Assembly (NCBI GenBank): GCA_020355945.1
Contig: CP070627.1
Span: 1,496,487 to 1,503,707 of the forward strand
DNA length: 7,221 nt
Source: Candidatus Aminicenantota bacterium
Lineage (GTDB): Bacteria > Acidobacteriota > Aminicenantia > UBA2199
Direction: 5' to 3'
Translations under genes and position numbers: made by a program
The notes under the pieces: model-generated
Databases searched by the model: none
What the model saw: only the letters and a program-made list of their open reading frames with translations
Told to the model about the DNA's origin: nothing
Shown here: positions 7,001-7,221 of the stretch, piece after piece
Numbering within the stretch: the first letter of the stretch is position 1
Layout: each line of letters begins with the position of its first letter

Positions 7001-7221
7001 CAGGTAAAAATAAGGGGATACAGGATAGAACCGGGCGAAATAGAAACTCATTTACTAAACCACGATAAAATAAATGAAATTGTTGTAACCACAAGGAAAA
7101 GCAAACAAGGTGAAAAATACCTGTGTGCCTATATAATCGCAAAGCGCAAAGCGCAGGGTGCGGAATTACGCGCCTTCCTGGCAAAAGATTTACCGGATTA
7201 TATGATCCCCTCTTATTTTGT
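2..7221 (+). CDS. Hybrid type I PKS-NRPS megasynthase, internal fragment (KS-AT-KR-ACP-C-A)
   Basis: One frame is open across the whole window (2406 complete codons, first at base 2, two bases left over at the end), so both start and stop lie outside. Domains in order: KS (residues 1-336), AT (about 444-745), structural KR (831-1078), catalytic KR (1079-1328), ACP (1365-1437), C (1454-1904), A (1923 to the end). Catalytic signatures seen: KS TACSTS / HGTGT / NIGHLD, AT GHSIGE, KR TGGLGGIG and YTAAN, ACP GGDSL, C HHIIADG, A TSGSTG, GYGPTE and YHTGD. PKS-NRPS assembly lines make polyketide-peptide hybrids on carrier-bound thioesters, and this piece holds one PKS module followed by the first two-thirds of an NRPS module. 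Both halves lie in one polypeptide, so the PKS-to-NRPS transfer is in cis. A PCP is expected just downstream, and roughly the first hundred KS residues upstream. Class assignment is very secure; the natural product cannot be named. Confidence 0.97.
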   Translation, partial: MEHAGYDPGVYKGKIGLYAGASPNLFWEISSLKSSSADVSYAEQWEAVQFSDKDYLSTRIGYKLDLKGPCVTLQTACSTSLAAVVLACRELLSGACDMALAGGVSVTFHDEKGYVYQEGGIMSPDGLCRAFDARARGTVGGNGAGVVVLKPLDTAITDRDCIHAVIKGFALNNDGKNKVGFTAPGVQGQAEVIGTALQAAGIEPESIGYIEAHGTGTPMGDPIEIEGLKLAFKPRAGAHSYKKNSCAVGSVKTNIGHLDAAAGAVGLIKTVLALKHRMIPPSLHFETPNPKIDFENSPFYVNTELKEWKNHKYPLRAGVSSFGIGGTNAHVILEESPKGTRGLGSLSKYHLILLSAKTQSALDKMTENLAEYFKKTLLNRGNHENPTNPGPILADAAYTLQVGRKRFPYRRMLVCSTVDEAIAMLSTPGTLDCHYHLLKEDKPPVVFMFPGQGSQYVNMGRELYEKEPVFRQEMDRCFEILKPLMGYDIKEILYPSSVSSVSSVAKNIDQTEMTQPLLFAFEYTLAKLLVEWGIKPDSMIGHSIGEYTAACLSGIFSPEEALKLVVLRGRLVQRLPGGAMLSAAIAEEELVPLLKDKALSLAAVNSPSQCVVSGTHQAVEDFARDLKQKGYDTRPLHTSHAFHSYMMDPVLEEFKQTVIGMKINFTKASIPFISNVTGKRITVEEASNPDYWVTHLRRTVRFNHGLAKLFAMEGAIFVEVGPGRALSTFARQYFQEYKEKGQCPLVINLVRHPGEDCSDCRTLFNQIGRLWLYGIEVDWPGLHRQEKRYRIPLTTYPFEGKRFPVKADLPGTAARIPEDKQPLTGKPGIADWFYTLVWDQSILAGPPSISPLKRVNWLIFVDSWGLGSRLLRQLEEIGSKVTAVRIGQQFQKSGDRVFTINPQCSSDYDKLFRELKKLRILPGKIVHLWGITGETGKEPGFDELDWLQDQGFYSLLNIVRAAGRQHITGEIGLEVLSDRLHNVTGDESIDPLKATILGPVKVIPLEYPNITCRSIDIVKPTPGSVQESKLPDRLLKEFALPIEFPGSIMALRGNHRWVRKIKPIPLEKSKTIDRRLKKGGVYLVTGGLGGIGMALAQYLAERVKARLILVDPSALPPAGQWERKLQQLKAHGAEIMTAAADVSDIRQMKKVIARALERFGTIDGVIHAAGVVDYNGVIQARTKEMTESIMAPKVKGTLVLDHLLKNIKPDFIVLCSSLGNITRVLNFGQVGYTAANEFLDAYAHWKNTYEDTFTVSINWPTWQGVGMGKEALHWAEKIENLDNPLYQSILDNTISSRQGIEAFCRILSSSLTRAAVSPKDLNILVDRCNALSSAPLGEAEAVKITGTSGRMHPRPQLSTAYIAPREKIEKTLANTWQEFFKIEPVGIRDNFFELGGDSLKAIGMASRIHKELNVEIPLAEFFSRPSIETLARYITDKAKKEAYSSIKPAEKKEYYILSSAQKRLFVLQQMVPGTTAYNISCLLQLEGSVKREKLEAVFSKLIQRFESFGTSFVLLEGQPVQRIHHNVEIKVEVEEERSSDLEGTRGLAPLPLEPAARSSQLVTGTLKNFIRPFDLSRAPLLRIGLTRLEEFHHILIIDMHHIIADGTSINVLMKDFKNLYAGKDLPHLEIQYKDFSEWQNREQEKEEVKQQRLYWSRQFQDDIPVLNLPLDFPRPPVQSFAGNRLCFDINKQEAHALKTYARDQGITLYLLLLSVYVIFLAKLSNQEDIVIGTPISIRKHANLENIIGMFANTLALRNFPGPEKNVNQFLDEVKERTLGAFANQDYPFEELVETAAVERNTSRNPLFDTMFVLQNFDTPAIEIPGLKLKPMNSENLIQVSKFDLTLEVVEIDNRLFFFFEYSTKLFKKATIERFIRYFKKIVSAVPASPKAKISGLEIISDKEKKQVLYDFNNTASEYPGHKMIHELFAEQTGKTPDQIALKGTRGLAPLYISYRELNEKASQLAHLLIEKGVKPDTLVAIMMERSIEMIVGILAILKAGGAYLPIDPAYPWKRIQYVLADSNTKILLTTPKLQVKVKAEFEVEERFIKIIDIAILSSFSTSTLTCQVSPTNLAYVMYTSGSTGRAKAVIVEHRSVVRLVKNTNYIEFKQGDRILQTGALDFDASTFEIWGALLNGLLLYLVSKETILIAKKLEEVVQKNAITTMWMTSPLFNRMVDEDLEIFKGLRDLIVGGDLLSPLHINRVRARFPGLKVTNGYGPTENTTFSTTFLPDREYKRNIPIGKPIANSTVYIMDNYNNLQPIGVPGELCVGGDGLARGYLNNVELTAQKFQLPNKPGYHRSYKSYKSYILYHTGDSARWLSNGNIEFLGRTDFQVKIRGYRIEPGEIETHLLNHDKINEIVVTTRKSKQGEKYLCAYIIAKRKAQGAELRAFLAKDLPDYMIPSYF
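1012..1040 (+). repeat. GC-rich palindromic element, copy 1 (degenerate), in frame
   Basis: Bases 1012-1031 are identical to 5824-5843 (20 bases). The right arm has drifted (ggctccctgt rather than gcccccttgt), leaving three mismatches in the 10-bp stem. It encodes KGTRGLGSL (residues 338-346) immediately after the last KS strand, at the KS-AT boundary. Confidence 0.85.
1145..1171 (+). repeat. 9-bp-period direct repeat, three units, in frame (NHE-NPT-NPG)
   Basis: The units are aatcatgag, aatcctact and aatcctggt, each exactly three codons, followed by a further partial aatcctgg (1174-1181) out of register. It lies in the KS-AT linker, between a helix ending FKKTLL and the conserved LADAAYTL segment. 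Confidence 0.7.
1331..2236 (+). other. Acyltransferase (AT) domain, predicted malonyl-CoA specific
   Basis: The AT loads the extender unit from CoA onto the ACP. It opens with VVFMFPGQGSQY (about 1334-1369), has the nucleophile Ser543 in GHSIGE (1622-1639), and has HAFH at residues 640-643 (1919-1930). In cis-AT PKSs, HAFH is associated with malonyl-CoA, whereas YASH marks methylmalonyl-CoA. It ends near EVGPGRALSTFARQ (about 2156-2197). The presence of this AT makes the module cis-AT. An in-frame triple SSV repeat (residues 496-504) sits between KEILYPS and the TEMTQPLLF helix region, probably a surface loop. A post-AT linker ending in TTYPFEGKRF (to about 2408) follows, the usual end of AT-linker regions. 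Domain identity is very secure; substrate is an inference from one motif. Confidence 0.95.
1487..1513 (+). repeat. Perfect triple 9-bp direct repeat (tcctctgtg x3), in frame
   Basis: There are three identical tandem units in register with the codons, encoding SSVSSVSSV (residues 496-504) within the AT. Read on the other strand it is cacagagga repeated, a motif I associate with dispersed repeats found in environmental bacterial genomes (from memory). Confidence 0.92.
2492..3235 (+). other. Structural (pseudo) KR subdomain, no DH or ER present
   Basis: From DWFYTLVWDQS (starting at base 2492) to just before the Gly-rich loop, this stretch has the layout of the catalytically inactive Rossmann-like half that pairs with the KR in modular PKSs. 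Family-like segments include KIVHLWGI, FYSLLNIVRA, IGLEVLSDRLHNVTGDE, LGPVKVIPLEYPNITCRSID and ALRGNHRWVRK. It is about 248 residues, a normal size for such a subdomain. The dehydratase HxxxGxxxxP motif and the enoylreductase NADPH motif were looked for between AT and KR and not seen. The module is therefore expected to stop at the beta-hydroxy stage. Confidence 0.85.
3236..3985 (+). other. Ketoreductase (KR) domain with intact catalytic tetrad
   Basis: This domain should reduce the beta-keto group on the ACP to a hydroxyl. It is an SDR fold with the nucleotide-binding loop TGGLGGIG (3254-3277, residues 1085-1092). The tetrad is present: Lys1193 in APKVKG (3578), Ser1217 in CSSLGN (3650), Tyr1232 and Asn1236 in GYTAANEFLD (3695 and 3707). 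Ser and Tyr are 15 residues apart, two more than in many actinobacterial KRs. The end of the second beta strand reads LILVDPS where active NADPH-dependent KRs usually have an Arg (G-R-S type), so cofactor use may differ. The usual LDD stereochemical marker reads VDY (after HAAGV), so the B-type marker is incomplete, and the A-type Trp is not evident. Stereochemistry is unassigned. The C-terminal tail to about 3985 (SRQGIEAFCRIL) belongs to the fold. Confidence 0.93.
4094..4313 (+). other. Acyl carrier protein (ACP), PCP-like motif, at the PKS-to-NRPS junction
   Basis: This carrier holds the growing chain as a thioester on a phosphopantetheine arm. The attachment site is Ser1398 in FFELGGDSLKA (codon 4193-4195). 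Helix 1 is REKIEKTLANTWQEFF; the domain closes with PSIETLARYI. The GGDS wording resembles peptidyl carriers, and it sits directly upstream of a condensation domain, consistent with a carrier that docks to an NRPS C domain. A short variable segment (about 3986-4093) separates it from the KR, and a lysine-rich linker of about 16 residues separates it from the C domain. Only one carrier is present in this module. Confidence 0.96.
4592..4604 (+). repeat. Short gttgag direct repeat, two units
   Basis: gttgag occurs twice in tandem followed by g, encoding part of KVEVEEE. It is short and could be ordinary coding sequence, but it has the same wording as the inverted-repeat arms at 6101-6198 (aggttgagg type) and starts a cluster of three repeat types in 90 bases. 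Confidence 0.4.
4624..4657 (+). repeat. GC-rich palindromic element, copy 2, in frame
   Basis: The core acaagggggc (4631-4640) and gcccccttg (4643-4651) form a stem with a tt centre. Outer arms tagagg (4624-4629) and cctcta (4652-4657) extend the symmetry. The 21-base core 4631-4651 is identical to 5831-5851. It encodes EGTRGLAPL (residues 1542-1550) in an extra loop of the C domain. Confidence 0.9.
4661..4681 (+). repeat. 7-bp-period direct repeat, three units
   Basis: The units are cccgcag, cccgcag and ctcgcag. The period is not a multiple of three, so the units encode different residues (within EPAARSSQL), but the total length of three units (21 bases) keeps the frame. It lies four bases after palindromic copy 2, in the same C-domain loop. 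Confidence 0.8.
5824..5852 (+). repeat. GC-rich palindromic element, copy 3 (best preserved), in frame
   Basis: Arms acaagggggc (5831-5840) and gcccccttgt (5843-5852) are perfect 10-bp inverted repeats around tt. It encodes KGTRGLAPL (residues 1942-1950) between DQIAL and YISYREL near the start of the A domain, where family members usually have a short beta-hairpin (roughly four residues fewer). Confidence 0.92.
6101..6198 (+). repeat. Interrupted inverted repeat inside the A domain
   Basis: The right arm is 6179-6198 (20 bases). Its complement matches the left arm in two blocks, caggttaaggtt (6101-6112) and gaggttga (6125-6132), separated by an extra 12 bases (6113-6124, four codons). The arms flank about 46 bases. 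It encodes the variable segment between LLTTPK and VSPTNLAYVMYTSGS, just upstream of motif A3. Confidence 0.85.
6902..6928 (+). repeat. 9-bp-period direct repeat, three units, in frame (SYK-SYK-SYI)
   Basis: The units are tcctataag, tcttataag and tcctatatt, each three codons. It lies just before motif A7 (YHTGD), in the loop that varies in length among A domains. Differences between units are two or fewer bases for the first pair. Confidence 0.85.
7139..7155 (+). repeat. 7-bp-period direct repeat (gcaaagc x2 plus partial)
   Basis: gcaaagc occurs twice in tandem followed by gca. It encodes AKRKAQ between the strand YLCAYII and helix ELRAFLAK in the A-domain C-terminal subdomain, a loop of variable length in the family. 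Confidence 0.6.

Larger units (their letters stand above)
5768..7221 (+). other. NRPS adenylation (A) domain, predicted valine, C-terminus outside the window
   Basis: The domain activates an amino acid as its adenylate and loads it on the next carrier. Motifs: A1 ISYREL, A2 LKAGGAYLPID, A3 TSGSTGRAKA (6236-6265), A4 FDAST, A5 NGYGPTE (6644-6664), A6 GELCVGGDGLARGYL, A7 YHTGD (6932-6946), A8 GRTDFQVKIRGYRIE (from 6986) and A9 LPDYMIPSYF at the window edge. A10 with its Lys is not included. Aligning by eye with GrsA, specificity positions 235-331 are Asp2123, Ala2124, Phe2127, Trp2166, Ile2190, Gly2192, Gly2216, Thr2224, Phe2225: DAFWIGGTF, the well-known valine code. Three repeat insertions lie in it (5824, 6101-6198, 6902), plus one near its end (7139). 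A3 has Ala for the usual Pro and Gly around the conserved Lys2087. Confidence 0.95.

Noticed and set aside
380..7184. Minus-strand ORFs of about 70-142 codons and a short plus-strand ORF at 456-686
   Set aside because: All overlap the continuous megasynthase frame, show no recognisable domain or consistent ribosome site, and are expected antisense or off-frame shadows of a long GC-biased gene.

Overview
The window is a single unbroken coding region on the + strand. One frame, with codons starting at base 2, stays open for 2406 complete codons from edge to edge, with no start and no stop inside. It encodes an internal piece of a giant hybrid polyketide synthase / non-ribosomal peptide synthetase (PKS-NRPS). 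The domain order is KS (N-terminus missing) - AT - structural (pseudo) KR - KR - ACP - C - A (C-terminus missing). There are no intergenic gaps, RNA genes, promoters or complete mobile elements. The minus-strand ORFs are shadows. Residue numbers below count from the first complete codon at base 2.

How the parts work together. The PKS module (bases 2 to about 4310) should add one two-carbon unit: the AT carries the HAFH motif typical of malonyl-CoA selection. The ketoreductase then reduces the beta-keto group to a beta-hydroxyl, since no dehydratase or enoylreductase is recognisable. The chain sits on an ACP with a PCP-like FFELGGDSL motif and is passed to the NRPS condensation domain. That domain should join it to the amino acid activated by the following adenylation domain. 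The nine specificity residues I can align read D-A-F-W-I-G-G-T-F, which matches the classical valine code. The local product inferred is a beta-hydroxyacyl-valine unit inside a larger lipopeptide or polyketide-peptide.

The most unusual aspect is not the enzyme but what is embedded in it. At least six short repeat types sit in frame at domain linkers and apparent surface loops. One is a GC-rich palindromic element present three times (near 1012, 4625 and 5824), always in the same reading frame, encoding (K/E)GTRGL(A/G)(P/S)L. There are three arrays with a 9-bp period (1145, 1487, 6902), two with a 7-bp period (4661, 7139), and a long interrupted inverted repeat (6101-6198). These resemble dispersed low-complexity repeats usually seen between genes in some environmental bacteria, here tolerated as peptide insertions. 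Several catalytic motifs also deviate from consensus: KR cofactor loop VDPS, condensation C2 motif RFESFGT, adenylation A3 motif TSGSTGRAKA.

Organism: moderate GC, a very large hybrid megasynthase, and repeat families plus sequence style that remind me of uncultured Acidobacteriota-like lineages such as Candidatus Aminicenantes. That assignment is an impression from memory and is weak; a cyanobacterial, desulfobacterial or other environmental bacterial source is not excluded.
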